NCBI GenBank assembly: GCA_964036045.1
Contig: OZ038392.1
Location: forward strand, 37,307,851 to 37,371,850
DNA length: 64,000 bases
From: Eutreptiella sp. 'Long Island Sound 2002'
Lineage: Eukaryota; Euglenozoa; Euglenophyceae; Eutreptiales; Eutreptiaceae
Reading direction: 5' to 3'
The translations under genes were made by a program, and so were the position numbers. Position 1 is the stretch's first letter. Every line of letters begins with the position of its first letter. Shown one piece after another: positions 55,628 to 63,119 of the stretch. Under the pieces are notes generated by a model. That model did not search any database and was not told the origin of the DNA. It saw only the letters and a list, made by a program, of their open reading frames with translations.

Positions 55628-57600
55628 TTCGTTGTTGCAATTTAGTGTCCCTCCTCAACAACCACCACACCAGCAGCACCCCCACCATGACTCAACAACG
55701 GAGTGACCCCTTGTGAAACATGGAACATGGGGACTTGGGGGCAGATGGGGACTAGGGGCTATACAATGCATACCCTCCTGTGGTCCAGACTTCTCCCCCG
55801 TTGCAGAGTACATGGCGATCAGTGGCTCTGCCTTACCCCCCTTCAGAAATCGGTGCGCAGCAGCGGCCACAACCGCGGCCACTGTGAGAACCAACAGAGG
55901 CGACAATGACAAACGCAAGCCCACCTTTGTCGTGGACACCTGGACCGAAGAGGAGACGAAGGCTGTGGTTCGGGTTGCCACAACCGCACAAAGCAATGGG
56001 GGTGCCCAGGTGCAGCAGCCCTTGACCCCAGCCCTTAAACATTTTGGCCCCCTGAAGGGGGCGGGGCTCAGGGGGGGAGGGGCAACCGGGCTGGGGCCCC
56101 GGGTAACCCAACGTACATACCTTAAAATGATCCCCTCGTCACACTGATAATTTTGAACAGGCATGTGTGGGGGTTTTGTAAAAAAAAAATACCCACCCGG
56201 TGAGAGTAGCCAGGTTTGGGGGGCTGGATGGGGGAGGTCAGGGGTCAGAAAATTTTCATGTTTTGCATACCATTTATTTGTATTCATACATATTTGTGAT
56301 ATACCCCACGTATGTGCCCTACCGCGTGCCTTCCCTGTGCGGTCACAGGGCCAGTTTGGTTGCTCGGACACATCCTGAAGCTGTGTTATGTTGTACCCCA
56401 GCTCTTCTGCCACTAGCTGCTCCTGGTGCTGCTCCTGCACGAACAGCTTTCACCACCTCTACAAACGACTTGATGTCAGGATCTTGAGCACGGCTTGCAA
56501 CGCACAGCTAGACAAACACCGCAACACTACTCTGGCCTTGTTGTTCTGTGGGTTTTTCATGCCTTGCGTAACTACAGAAAGATTGGAAATGCAAGAAAGC
56601 GCTGAAATCGGCACATTTGTTTTCATTTCAGTGTTTGTGTAGCCATTGTGCAAAACAGGTGGGATATTGTAGAAGGCGGGAGGGTTACTAGGCAATTGAG
56701 CCTTAGGAGGAGCAGCACCCAGGAAAAGGGGAGCAACAGGAGCCATGGGGGTTTCTGTCACGTTGTCTTAACGAGAAGGGGAAAAAGTGTGGATGCCTGG
56801 TGCAATGGTAAACTTGACGGTGCCACACTAAACTAAACTTAACAACGTGCAACAGGCTTGACGTCCGCCAGCCGTTGGAGGTTGGTCGATATGCAACAGT
56901 AGGAGATACGTAGGCCATAGCAGTTAGACCAGGACCATTTTGAAAGCCCCCCCACCCTTTTCATTCAAAAACCGTCGACTGCAGCCAACAACTTACGGCA
57001 TTGGTGCGGTGGGTTCATCAGTGCCACATGACGTGTTTCGGTGGTGCAACGCTGCGGAGTCTGCAGCAGTGAACAGCTTTGCCACACAGCCTCGGCTGAC
57101 AGCAGCTCATTGCTCTCACTCTCACGCACAGCGTCTTGCTCACTGCGGGTACACACGCAGGTGGGCACGAAGGCTCATGTACACGCACACGCACACACAC
57201 ACACACGCACACACACGGACACCTGATCCATTGTGGGTCTCCGTTCCACGTGGGCACCACCCCCCGCAGCAGCGGCAAGCAGAGCCTCTGCACTGGGCCG
57301 CGACGCCGCTGGCACGGCTTGTGGTGTTGGCACGCCCCCTGTCGGCCCCGGGGCGGCGACAGTTGGGGGCTGGTGCCTCACGGTCGGCATCGAGAACAAC
57401 CGCAACGCCCGCGTGGACGGGTGGTTCAGAAACTCGCTGCTGACCAGGAAGGCCCCAAGGGTCCCGAGCATGAACACGGCGTGCACGAGGGCCAGAGCGC
57501 GAGTAGTGGTGGCGAGGCCGTACACTGCCGCCCGGGACCGGGAGGAGACAATCTGCTCGGCATGGCCATCGGGGGCGAAGGCCCGCGGAATGGAGGACAT
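25349..57600 (-). CDS. ABC half-transporter, ABC_membrane_2 + ABC ATPase (YddA/ABCD2/BacA-like), nine exons
   Basis: Joining nine minus-strand exons gives 2496 nt, an 831-residue protein plus TAA. Every intron is GT-AG and all phases match. Residues 1-160 hold two hydrophobic segments (about 34-54 and 137-156) and may be a targeting or membrane-anchor extension. About 183-510 is the transmembrane domain (FWRKETNPDAR, VEWRQWLTERL, SLMDNPDQRI, EANFRYSLVRIRENAESIAF, YFKGEVEFGVINQSASAFN). The ATPase has Walker A GPSGSGKT (612-619), Q-loop VPQKPYM, signature LSQGEQQRLSFARLL (744-758), Walker B LAILDEATSACD and H-loop His798. A Ser/Pro/Glu insert (about 673-705) lies between Q-loop and signature. 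Family members form homodimers that move hydrophilic or peptide/cobalamin-type substrates; plant ABCD2 is plastidial. Substrate and compartment here are inference. The start at 57600 is the least certain part. Confidence 0.92.
25868..28365 (-). other. ABC transporter intron 8 (2.5 kb)
   Basis: GT-AG intron between Q-loop and signature. It contains GC-rich C-tracts (27990-28030, 28200-28235) and a short repeated motif CCCCCCGCATCCTCTGGC (about 27344 and 27427). No coding element recognised. Confidence 0.85.
28366..28730 (-). CDS. ABC transporter exon 8 (residues 538-659)
   Basis: Acceptor CCCGCAG, donor GTGTGC. It carries the first half of the ATPase domain: LFLRTPDAKTELVQGLNLRV, Walker A GPSGSGKTSLLRALAGLW and the Q-loop VPQKPYM. 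Confidence 0.95.
28731..29785 (-). repeat. ABC transporter intron 7 with degenerate C-rich repeats
   Basis: Related segments of about 60-70 bp recur near 28810-28885, 29100-29170, 29210-29290 and 29340-29405. They share cores such as CCCCCAAAAAG, GGCGGGCCCCCCAAAA and CAGTTTT(C/G)GG. They look like decayed minisatellite units. Confidence 0.6.
29786..30048 (-). CDS. ABC transporter exon 7 (residues 450-538)
   Basis: Acceptor ACTTTCAG, donor GTGAGG. It encodes the last membrane segments (LLPAAVIAPLYFKGEVEFGV, VVTQFSAIAGFAAVVDRLGE) and a hydrophilic linker to the ATPase. Confidence 0.93.
32167..32188. repeat. (GT)n microsatellite
   Basis: Eleven uninterrupted GT units, with further gtgtgt runs just beyond. 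Confidence 0.95.
32749..33008. repeat. about 78-bp minisatellite, three copies
   Basis: The unit includes GGGCCCAAAAGAGGGCGGAA, ATGCTACATCACCCCTGCAT and CAAAGGGGACAAAATCAAAG. Copies start at about 32750, 32829 and 32935. The third is separated by about 30 bp of different sequence and has GTGGGCGG in place of GAGGGCGG. Plus-strand frames across it are repeat translations, not a gene. Confidence 0.85.
33037..33168 (-). mobile_element. tRNA-like SINE head (pol III A and B boxes)
   Basis: On the minus strand, TACCCCAGTGGG (33150-33139) resembles a tRNA A box. GGTTCAATCC (33106-33097) is a consensus B box 32 nt downstream. A T9 run (33045-33037) could terminate pol III transcription. The stems do not pair well enough for a functional tRNA, so a tRNA-derived SINE or tRNA pseudogene is more likely. 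Confidence 0.55.
34400..35038 (-). pseudogene. decayed reverse transcriptase with amber stops
   Basis: The minus-strand frame 35038-34817 (WYAWIDGLRLTALAELDSKE, VKPQWIFEHMETGSEWLYAK) shifts at an A11 run (about 34835-34845). It continues as VWSVCKKHKKLDQAGRATSA, LVEFDLTVNNRARAAGRLWV, then SGCIPMGSPFSA-stop-AADLHSLW and VALVQFRDNILMAT. The PMGSPFSAQ block is a typical RT motif B. QFRDN lies where the YxDD box is expected. TAG codons interrupt the frame at 34717, 34615, 34444 and 34438. I cannot place it in a named clade. Confidence 0.6.
35100..36124 (-). pseudogene. retroelement ORF fragment upstream of the decayed RT
   Basis: Two overlapping open pieces (36124-35543 and 35609-35100) read through a frameshift near 35600. 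They include KVFDQAARAANLVDRKPVCY and CHAQRGMLEGL, then GDVKFVQTLVKRVSHMIYVR and IVDKGPGEIWGFCRAWVWES. The spacing and strand suggest they are the N-terminal part of the same polyprotein as 34400-35038. No function can be assigned from sequence. Confidence 0.5.
36383..36945 (-). pseudogene. possible endonuclease remnant of the retroelement
   Basis: Frame 36945-36640 contains CVHDKGPGHGVAVFVDLHRA, which has the rhythm of a LINE-type AP endonuclease GxGVAxxV segment. The next open piece (36649-36383) follows with a small frame change. The catalytic GDFN and SDH motifs are not seen. Tentative. Confidence 0.3.
37310..38580 (-). pseudogene. Gag/ORF1-like region downstream of zinc knuckles
   Basis: Several minus-strand pieces look coding: TARKYALAEKQGAQLREWRP then WFEAVVAKLRCNMWYEEELH (38152-37907), a Pro/Thr-rich linker (37919-37539), and AWCEQAFDVLLGEWGVAQDE (ending at 37310). 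One more knuckle-like segment, CLRRGKPNHATSDC, lies between 38580 and 38400. All are broken by stops. Confidence 0.45.
38585..38866 (-). pseudogene. retroelement nucleocapsid-like zinc-knuckle segment
   Basis: CFRCHRARHVARNC is a canonical CX2CX4HX4C knuckle. CWSCEGTDRDANHWAHEC is a longer CCHC-type knuckle, and CVLCGSEEQ starts a third. Such clusters bind nucleic acid in Gag or LINE ORF1 proteins. It lies at the 5' side (minus strand) of the decayed retroelement. Confidence 0.65.
38949..38986. repeat. (AC)n microsatellite
   Basis: Two AC runs separated by a single AA. Confidence 0.95.
39921..39968 (+). repeat. 48-bp direct repeat, copy 1
   Basis: CGTTGGAGAACCAC then GAAACAAGAAC and AAGTGGTTAAGA, placed immediately after a CA microsatellite. 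Copy 2 is at 40588. Confidence 0.9.
40588..40635 (+). repeat. 48-bp direct repeat, copy 2
   Basis: Differs from 39921-39968 at only a few bases and also lies beside CA-rich sequence. Confidence 0.9.
40931..41188 (-). CDS. ABC transporter exon 6 (residues 364-450)
   Basis: Acceptor CTGTTCAG, donor GTATGG. It encodes IGQPLVGLNFEQEKREANFR and YSLVRIRENAESIAFFAGEQ, the most diagnostic stretch of ABC_membrane_2 proteins of the YddA/BacA type. Confidence 0.95.
41189..41734 (-). other. ABC transporter intron 5 (546 bp)
   Basis: GT-AG intron with phase 2 on both sides. A short CAACCTC repeat block lies at 41568-41600. No gene. Confidence 0.9.
41735..41991 (-). CDS. ABC transporter exon 5 (residues 279-364)
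   Basis: Acceptor TGTGCACAG, donor GTATGA. It contains the family signature WRQWLTERL ... DNPDQRITSDVSQFT, followed by two membrane segments. Confidence 0.95.
41992..46329 (-). other. ABC transporter intron 4 (4.3 kb) with dispersed short repeats
   Basis: No protein domain is recognisable. It holds a degenerate minisatellite at 42520-42720 (units with GGGACCACC and AACA(G/T)CATC). Copies of a segment with AAAACCC(T/A)C(C/T)G.GTTGG and CCCCGAGA(G/C) lie near 43370, 45535 and 45625. A direct repeat at 45472-45517/45579-45623 (ATACCCCA.ATACCC ... GTGGGCACAAAT) is also present. Next to exon 4 is a GCAGCAACAC minisatellite at about 46205-46329. Confidence 0.75.
46330..46462 (-). CDS. ABC transporter exon 4 (residues 234-278)
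   Basis: Acceptor TTTTGCAG, donor GTTGCT. It encodes RDFFNYLSEKDVEGFWRQLK and a transmembrane helix ending FRDFYSAKLK. Confidence 0.92.
46463..46672 (-). other. ABC transporter intron 3 (210 bp)
   Basis: The only short intron of the gene. It has GTGTGT at the donor and a CTCTTTGCTCTTTTGCAG polypyrimidine acceptor. Confidence 0.92.
46673..46892 (-). CDS. ABC transporter exon 3 (residues 161-234)
   Basis: Acceptor TCCCACAG, donor GTGTGT. It encodes the start of the membrane domain (YTRFMALAAPFWRKETNPDA) and a transmembrane helix ending GFSYLG. Confidence 0.92.
47137..47771. mobile_element. MITE-like element with long GC/AATTTCGC inverted repeats
   Basis: The left end GGTACAAGGGGCGGGGGATT matches, as reverse complement, the right end AATCCCCCCGCCCTTACC. 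Inside both ends, sub-repeats of the form GGGGANAATTTCGC follow (three or four per side, the right-hand ones inverted). The total is about 635 bp with no coding capacity. The target duplication is not clear. Confidence 0.65.
49103..49162 (-). repeat. B2 repeat of the YR retrotransposon
   Basis: GTTTCAGCATGACATCAGCA and ATGCAATAGCAAACATTTGA. It is separated from A2 by about 71 bp of non-repeated sequence. Confidence 0.85.
49234..49343 (-). repeat. A2 repeat of the YR retrotransposon
   Basis: Partner of A1, directly abutting B1. The copies differ by scattered substitutions and the length of an A run. Confidence 0.88.
49343..49402 (-). repeat. B1 repeat of the YR retrotransposon
   Basis: About 60 bp (GTTTCAGCCTGACATAAGCA, ATGCAATAGCAAACATCTGA). 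It matches 49103-49162 in the same orientation. Confidence 0.85.
49596..50310 (-). pseudogene. YR-retrotransposon RNase H domain
   Basis: Frame 50310-50110 (VDLSALSIANATTVVAKLVA) is in the RT frame. A shift near 50180 leads into 50186-49596, with WISVDAAEFWDASGMKRYRI (first Asp), NTQLVAELYGVWMLIQCAVK (Glu), VVMLQDNLQAIW (Asp) and the terminal block HSVWVPSAYQPADPLSR. The last is the NPAD-type end typical of DIRS/Ngaro RNase H. Confidence 0.8.
50326..51552 (-). pseudogene. YR-retrotransposon reverse transcriptase
   Basis: One frame runs from 51552 with TGA near 51270, TAG at 51121, TAG at 50794 and TAA at 50326. It shows PSAPIFLIPKTVEKCSFIIN (motif 2 region), CTFDLKNCYSWLHMPHEAWG (motif A, catalytic Asp), VRTLPFGWKLPPPICQHVVA (motif B region) and DFDHCLDDVLVVMG (LDD catalytic box). 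This pattern fits DIRS-group RTs, which are related to Ty3/gypsy. Confidence 0.8.
51599..51853 (-). other. Pro/Ser-rich linker between recombinase and RT
   Basis: In the recombinase C-terminal frame, after TGA 51854, the sequence stays open and hydrophilic (WEFDGSDEPNLDPKLVNGPD ... SSASQSESSR). This suggests recombinase and RT were once joined, or that this is the RT N-terminus. Confidence 0.45.
51854..52857 (-). pseudogene. tyrosine recombinase of the retrotransposon
   Basis: The N-terminal part (52710-52249) has the SAM-like core (TSTVDTYERHLKLLRQRHLQ) and the first catalytic arginine region, VAFCNGTRETASLRVQDINQ. After two frame changes (about 52250 and 52190) the C-terminal part follows: SMVRLLAHTKFKHLRWHAWR (HxxR box), LGATLFMRHGATMQELMSWA and RWRSVAVARRS. 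The catalytic tyrosine expected after ARR reads Ser (TCC, 51967-51965). It would resolve circular DNA intermediates and integrate them. A TAG at 52729 lies upstream of the core. Confidence 0.82.
52858..54297 (-). pseudogene. Gag of the YR retrotransposon, MITE-interrupted
   Basis: It starts at ATG 54297 (MSAPNTGTNGNKTPVEGMEP) just after repeat A1. It then needs frame changes through LTDHMAALLQPSITSDRVLD, a coiled-coil-like LSSLHQEIMQLRNQIKKETK and EVIEEFLDESGVAEWMHEQE. The AT-rich insertion 53193-53648 interrupts it. Frame 53187-52858 resumes and ends with a zinc-knuckle-like CDRCGGRHWEWLC before TGA 52858. Confidence 0.65.
53193..53648. mobile_element. 456-bp AT-rich MITE-like insertion in gag
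   Basis: Perfect 10-bp inverted repeats, AAGAATCTTA, lie at 53193-53202 and 53639-53648. The interior is much more AT-rich than the flanking gag sequence and contains repeated TTTTTTTGAGAT and CCGCGA motifs. No clear target duplication. Confidence 0.5.
54301..54412 (-). repeat. A1 repeat of the YR retrotransposon
   Basis: About 110 bp, matching 49234-49343 in the same orientation. It includes GATCACAAATAGGGCTGCTC and GCCCTTTCAGCAGAGCATGA (plus-strand reading). It ends 3 bp before the putative gag ATG at 54297. Confidence 0.88.
55590..55625 (+). repeat. (CTG)12 trinucleotide repeat
   Basis: Twelve CTG units in intron 2 of the ABC gene, about 210 bp from exon 2. Confidence 0.97.
55837..55939 (-). 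CDS. ABC transporter exon 2 (residues 127-161)
   Basis: Acceptor TCGGTCCAG, donor GTAAGG. It encodes VSTTKVGLRLSLSPLLVLTV and an Ala-rich hydrophobic segment ending RFLKG. Phase 0 in, phase 1 out; the split codon becomes Asp161 with exon 3. Confidence 0.75.
55940..57222 (-). other. ABC transporter intron 1 (1.3 kb)
   Basis: Donor GTGTCC beside a CA/CACG microsatellite (57180-57220), acceptor CAG right of 55939. No gene seen. Confidence 0.65.
57223..57600 (-). CDS. ABC transporter exon 1 (residues 1-126)
   Basis: It starts at ATG 57600 (MSSIPRAFAPDGHAEQIVSS) and ends at ...TMDQ with donor GTGTCC, phase 0. An acceptor-like TTTCAG ends 6 bp upstream of the ATG. The true first exon could therefore be a 5' UTR leader or a further coding exon to the right. 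The GC-rich, long open frame, one hydrophobic stretch (about 34-54) and correct phase into exon 2 support it. Confidence 0.65.
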
Positions 57601-59972
57601 AGCGGCTGAAATACATGGGTGGGAGGTGCAGGATCGGGGGGGGGGGGGGGGCATACGCTTTTGCTTTGGGTTAGCACAGCTGTCGCGACTCGAGTCCTGT
57701 GAACCCTGCATTCACCTGGAGAGACACAAAAGGCTTTGCCACCACACCACAGGCCACAGCATAATTCGCACTGCCAGCTGCCAGGTCTCAACCTCAACAG
57801 CCAAAAATATTCGAGTGCCAACCGCCAAACGCACGGGATTCCCCTCCCACCATATGCGGTGGGAAGGGTGAATGCCGGTGCAGCCGCCAGATGACGCCTG
57901 TTTTGAACGCGGGGGCCGAGACCGCACTGTGACGGGCCATTGGTACTGGCACCCCAGTGGGCACCGTGTTGCATCTGAGGACAGGATGGCTCTCACCATG
58001 CCAGCTCCACGCGTTGGTCTGTATGGCCCAATCGGGCTGTCGGGGCGACCGAAACACCAACAGCCGGCCGCCAATGGTCTGCTTGAATTCCTGCACCCAA
58101 CTCCTAGGCTCAGGTACAACGGGGGGGCTCATGCTTGGAGGTACGGGGTTGGAATAGCAGGGCTCAAGAGGTTCCCAAGGTGTTGGGGTGCAACAGCCCG
58201 AGAAGTGATCGGTCAAGCTTAAAAAAAACCTCGAATCCACACCAGTCCCTTCCATTCCTGACTCCCTCCTAGCATATCTTCCTGCCTGCCTTACTTCCAT
58301 TGGCTGAAGCTTTCAAGTTTCCCCAGAACATGGTCTAGAGTCACCAATAGCCCAGGTCATGAGAAGGCACGACTCACAATCAAACAAAATCAGCTCCTCT
58401 GCGTAGAGTGGGACGGGCTTGCACTTCAACGCTACTTTGGGCAGGTGTCCTAGACTTTGGCCCCAGATTTACCCTCCCCTGGAGAAGGCCCAAAACACAC
58501 CAGATAGTAGCCACGCTACCAACGAAGTCAACCCCAAAACCATCCCTGCAGAGCACACAACACAACACCAGATCAGCCAATTTAATTTGCAGAACAATTG
58601 ATTGTGACATGGTTTTTACTGCGCATAATAGACGTTTCCCATGTGTCCTGGTATCACCCCCAGTGGGTCAATACATGCTGCACAATAATGCTCCTTGAAT
58701 TCACCACAAGGTGTGGTGTGCTTTTGACAGCACACAGCACATGCATCAACCTCATACCCACCATCATGAAGCCCAGTCCTTGTTTTTTCTTTATGGAACC
58801 CGTAACTGAAGGGTCGGGTCTTGGCTGTTACTGCTGGGTACGCCTGATTGGCCCCAGCACCAATGATGTTGAAGTAAGTATCAATGGTGCAATGATTCAG
58901 CATTCAGGGTAGCTTTGGGACCTGGCACTGCTTCGTTATGACAATGCACACCTTCCCGGTCACAAATGCCTGTTACACATACATTTTGAGCAAGTGCAAA
59001 AAGAAAGTCTTGGGTTCAACAACTAGTGGATTTCAGGTGTGGGCGAGGGAGACTGTGGGCGCTTCTCCAAGGCCCAGAAATTCCCAATACGGCCGGCAAT
59101 CAGCTTCCCAACAACCTTCCCAAGGGAAAATGGGGAAATAGGGGAAATGGCAGAAACCAGGGGGAAATGGGGGGAAATGGGGGAAAGTGGGGAAAAGTGG
59201 GTGGCGGTGGTGGGTTTGTGGGACTTTCACCCACACTGGTATGGGCTGGAGTGTGGCTCGGACCCATCCACCCCACTATTGACCACTGCTCAGTCGTGGG
59301 GGTGAAAATGGGCACGGGTGTTCACAAGTGAACACCCGTGGTCTTCAACAGCTGGACGGCTGAGGGGGTGGGTGTCGCTCCGCTTAATGTACGTGCTCTG
59401 GAGGTCTCAGCTCCGTCTGGGGTTGCATTCTCACGGAGTGCCGTGCCCCTCGTCTGGTGCCAAGTGTCCCTCTTCGTGCGTGGCTCGTGTTGAGCGTGGA
59501 ATGGCGGGTTGTGTACCCCCGTGCTGTGCCATCGTCCTGCTTCGGTGGTGTGAAGTCGGGGACCGCATTGCCACCTCTCCCTTCCCCGGGGTGTTTTTAA
59601 CACGCACACGACACCAGCAAGTAGAGCAACACAACTCCCACGGTTAGCTAGGTGACATCGACAGTCGCATGTCCGTGTAGTGGGAATGTACCATGTGACC
59701 ACAGCTTTGCAAGTACAAACACCATGTACACCAACAACTACGAACTTGAACCGGCGACGGTGCGGGGGGGTTGTCTAGTGTGTCCGGCTAGAAATCAGTG
59801 CATTTTGGCACCGTACCTCAAGACAAACTAGCGGTGGCAACTCTGCACGTCTCTGGCACCCGCCGCAGTAGGCAAGTCAATGACGTAGCACGACGCTGAC
59901 TGCCGCCTAACAAAGGCCGGCCACCTAACTTGCTCCGGCAAGTAGACTCCGTGGTGGAACCAATACAACATT
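57601..59972. other. region upstream of ABC exon 1, promoter expected here
   Basis: No confident gene. A minus-strand frame at 57794-58300 (EFKQTIGGRLLVFRSPRQPD) is open but unrecognised and could be a 5' exon. A G-rich GGGGGAAATGG minisatellite lies at 59110-59205. No clear TATA or initiator element could be assigned. Confidence 0.4.
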
Positions 59973-60569
59973 TCACCTGTGCCGGGCTGTGCAATGCATT
60001 GCTAGGGTGCGTACAGCCGTGTTGCTAAGATAGTGCCAAAGGTGCAAGTGTAGGGGTGGGGGCGCCACGGTCAATGTAGGGGGGGTGCATTTGCCAGCTC
60101 CCAGCCGTCGGGAATTTTCGAGCCCGATATAGGGCGCGATACGCCATGCATTCCTGGTTTGGCAGAGACCAGTTCCTTGCGTCATGTAGTTGAGGGGGGT
60201 GAGCGGCACGCGACATTCATAGGACGATTTACCAGAAAGTGACCAAAACGGTGCGCACATGTTTGGGGGTCGCCCCATGACGAATCAACGCTTTTTCTAA
60301 CGCGGGCAACATCCGACCGGACAGGGACAAAGTAACCCAGGACACCTCCTGCACTGGGCACGCAGAAACAGCACCCACTTTAGGCCCAAGGTAGGCACCC
60401 CCCCCACTGGACGAGAACTCCCCAGAAGGTGGGCAGGGACACTCCCCACTGTGGCACAATGCGGCGTAGGTCGCTCACTAACTGTGTATACAAGACAGCT
60501 ACCCACAGGTCGCCATACTGCAGTCTTCCTAAAATTGAGCGGCCGTGATTCTACAAGCACAGAAAGCAC
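59973..60569 (-). pseudogene. downstream part of the decayed LINE, unassigned
   Basis: Open pieces (60569-60297, 60459-60229, 60278-59973) follow the RNase H-like segment on the same strand. LSGRMLPALEKALIRHGATP looks coding, but no domain is recognisable. Confidence 0.35.
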
Positions 60570-60685
60570 ATGCGACAGGGGTGGACGTGTCTAAACCGTG
60601 GCGGAACGACACCATGCGAAGGTGCTCGGCCCATGAGAGAGAACAAGAGGCAACATAGGACGCATAGAAGGCGTACGACACCACC

Positions 60686-61153
60686 TCAGGAGCATAATCC
60701 ACTTCTTGTTGCGTTGCATAGAGTCACCGCAACAACCGATTTTGAACCGTAGTGGCGCCATGCCACCGCCCTCTGTCTTTGCTGAAAGTGGGTTGAGAAG
60801 GCTGTAAGCCCTCTATGTAACCCACCGGCATGGGGTGGGGGTGTTGTAGAGCTTGAGTTTTGGCCGCACTGTCTACCGCATCCAGCACTACGTCTAGGCA
60901 GGTACCGCTGTGATTGACGAACACAATCAGCCAGCAAAAGGTCTACGAGCCCTATGCCCAGGTCATTGGGCCGACGGGAGCGAAGCGCCATAATGAATGA
61001 CTTAGAGTCGGTGAAAGTACCACCCTCCCTCAGGCTGCGCGTAGTGGCACAAGAGATACGGGCCAATCCTACACCCATGCTAGTGGCGCAGGGGATACAG
61101 GCCAATCCTAAGCCCATGCTCTTGACACGATACAAAACCCACAACGTGTACAC
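60686..61153 (-). pseudogene. LINE RNase H-like fragment
   Basis: REGGTFTDSKSFIMALRSRR and LGIGLVDLLLADC match the TDSxxxxxAL active-site block and following helix of LINE RNase H domains. Confidence 0.55.
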
Positions 61154-61494
61154 CTGTACCGCATATGAATGATCAAGCTAGCACGAGATGGGCACAGGAT
61201 ACACGGCCCATTTGAGGGTTTCCAGACAAACTACAGCAAACGCCCCCCCGAAACGGTGTGATGGAAACCATGAAAATGGGCGGAAGGGAGGGTATGCCAG
61301 CCCGTGACAATGCGCAAAACCAAAGCTGCTGACCGGTCCGCTTCTCTCATGGAATTGTGCGTGGGCGGCTGAGCTCCTGCCTGCCAGCGCTGTTGCCCCC
61401 CCGGCAACGGTGTTGTACATCCGATACAGGTAATTGGAGGGAAGACGAACCATGGCGAAAGTTCACGAAGCTCCCCAGGGGGCACTGAAAAGCT

Positions 61495-62004
61495 TCATTT
61501 TGTCCACTTTGTGGTGGACATGTGGAAACATGTGGAAACAGATGGCGACCAACCACACAAGCTTGGACCCTGATGGACGGGCATGCGCGCCCCTCCCATG
61601 TACACAGACCGCGGAGGAAAAGTGATTGGAAAGTTTTCGAAAGTGGCCACCACCAGCAATTGTTTGGGCACTGACGAGAAACGGTTGGTTAGGAGCCCTG
61701 CCCTCTGAAGATTATCTGCGAAGACCTGCAAATTTGCCTCGGAGTCTATGCACCACGTGGTGTCGTCCACGTATCTACCACTTCCCAAGCCTGACGGACA
61801 ACTTTACGAGCGGCCACAACCTTGAGCACCATAGGCGCATTTGACCACCAGCAAGGCACCACAGTGTGAAGCACACGAGCCGCGGACAAAACGAGCCCCA
61901 GAATAGTGTCGGGGGTGCTCGGGAGTCCAAAAATTGCCTCCGCTACGGTCGTCGTGATGGTACGCGCCCGGAAGGGCAGCCGGTGGTGAGGAGAGCAGGC
62001 TCAC
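61495..62004 (-). pseudogene. LINE reverse transcriptase fragment
   Basis: GRYVDDTTWCIDSEANLQVF then ADNLQRAGLLTNRFSSVPKQ contains the YVDD catalytic box and the downstream L..L..aGL..N segment of LINE RTs. The piece 62004-61804 lies in the same frame upstream. Confidence 0.7.
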
Positions 62005-62031
62005 ATAGCTGTCCGCGAAAAGGTGTTGCTG

Positions 62032-62692
62032 CTATTGGGAGACACTGGACCCCATTTTGAAACAGGCCCGCGCAAGAGGGTTGCCGGGAGCCGCCAATGC
62101 ATGCAAGGTGAGGAGGCGTAGCCTCATCGGGTAGTGGTCGGAGGGGACAACAGCTTCATTCTCCACACAGACAATGCCAATCTCCGGAGATGCGTTGCGA
62201 TTGAGAAAGAAGCTAGAGCTCCCACAAAACCTTGTGCACTGTCCCATATGGGGCCTTGCATGCCATGCACGAAAAGATGCAGATGCATGTCGGCTAGGAG
62301 CTCCAGTGAGACCGGGGCAAGATTTGTGTGTTCAGACACACAATCCGTCACCCATCCTGGGTTGCACTGAAAATCCCCCCCCCAAAAGAAACCAGTCGCA
62401 AATCTGGAGCAACATGAGCGCGCAACCATTAGAGCAATTGACGATACTCTTTAGCTGTGCCCTTGGCCAACACATATGCGTTGACCACCTGTATCGGGGT
62501 GCCTCGGTAGCTGACTTCGAGCACAAAGCCTTCCGGATGTTCCGTGAAGTCCCCAATGTGCAGCTGGGAGTCACGACGAACCAAAATCGCAACACTGGCC
62601 GACGAGGAGGAGACTGCTGTGAAAGTGTGCCAATACAAGCAGTGAAATGTAAAACCGCGATGCAACACACCCACCTCGTAAAGAAGAACCAC
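62032..62692 (-). pseudogene. LINE AP-type endonuclease fragment
   Basis: Three frames must be joined. 62692-62429 has SASVAILVRRDSQLHIGDFT and GTPIQVVNAYVL. 62429-62124 has FFWGGDFQCNP (the GGDFN motif). 62247-62032 has VVPSDHYPMRLRLL (the SDHxP motif). Such endonucleases nick target DNA to prime reverse transcription. Confidence 0.75.
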
Positions 62693-63119
62693 TACCTGGT
62701 ATCCACACTATTGCAACACCTAACGGAGTGCCACTACCTTGGTTTTTATCGTGTGTTCCACATTGAAAGTCAGCAAGTCAAAACCGGTTGACGGACACTC
62801 GAGGGCCAAGCCCCAAGGACTGAGATCCACCTCTAAATCATGCAAGGAGGTTAGTGCTGTCTGCAATTTACGGAGGGACCCGCCGACGGGACCCTATACG
62901 TGCCGCAGGAGGCGCGGAAGAGTCGCGGGGTTAGGACAAATGGAGCGTGAGAGACCCCGTAGTGACTGGTGTGAAGCTGGGCCGTGCACGTGCGAAAATT
63001 TCAGGGGGAAGGTAATACACACGATTGGGCTCTAACAGAAAAACATGCTCTCCCACAGAGTGACAGCGCAAACATGCCGTTGCCTACCCGAATAACTGGT
63101 ACACTACACAGTGAGAACT

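Larger units (their letters stand above)
46893..55836 (-). other. ABC transporter intron 2 (8.9 kb)
   Basis: Donor GTAAGG at 55836, acceptor CCCACAG right of 46892. It contains a MITE-like element (about 47137-47771), the tyrosine-recombinase retrotransposon (49103-54412) and unassigned sequence at 47.8-49.1 and 54.4-55.8 kb. Confidence 0.8.

Noticed and set aside
57794-58300. additional 5' exon of the ABC transporter
   Set aside because: The frame is open and GC-rich, but no splice pair or homology supports it. It is left as a possibility only.
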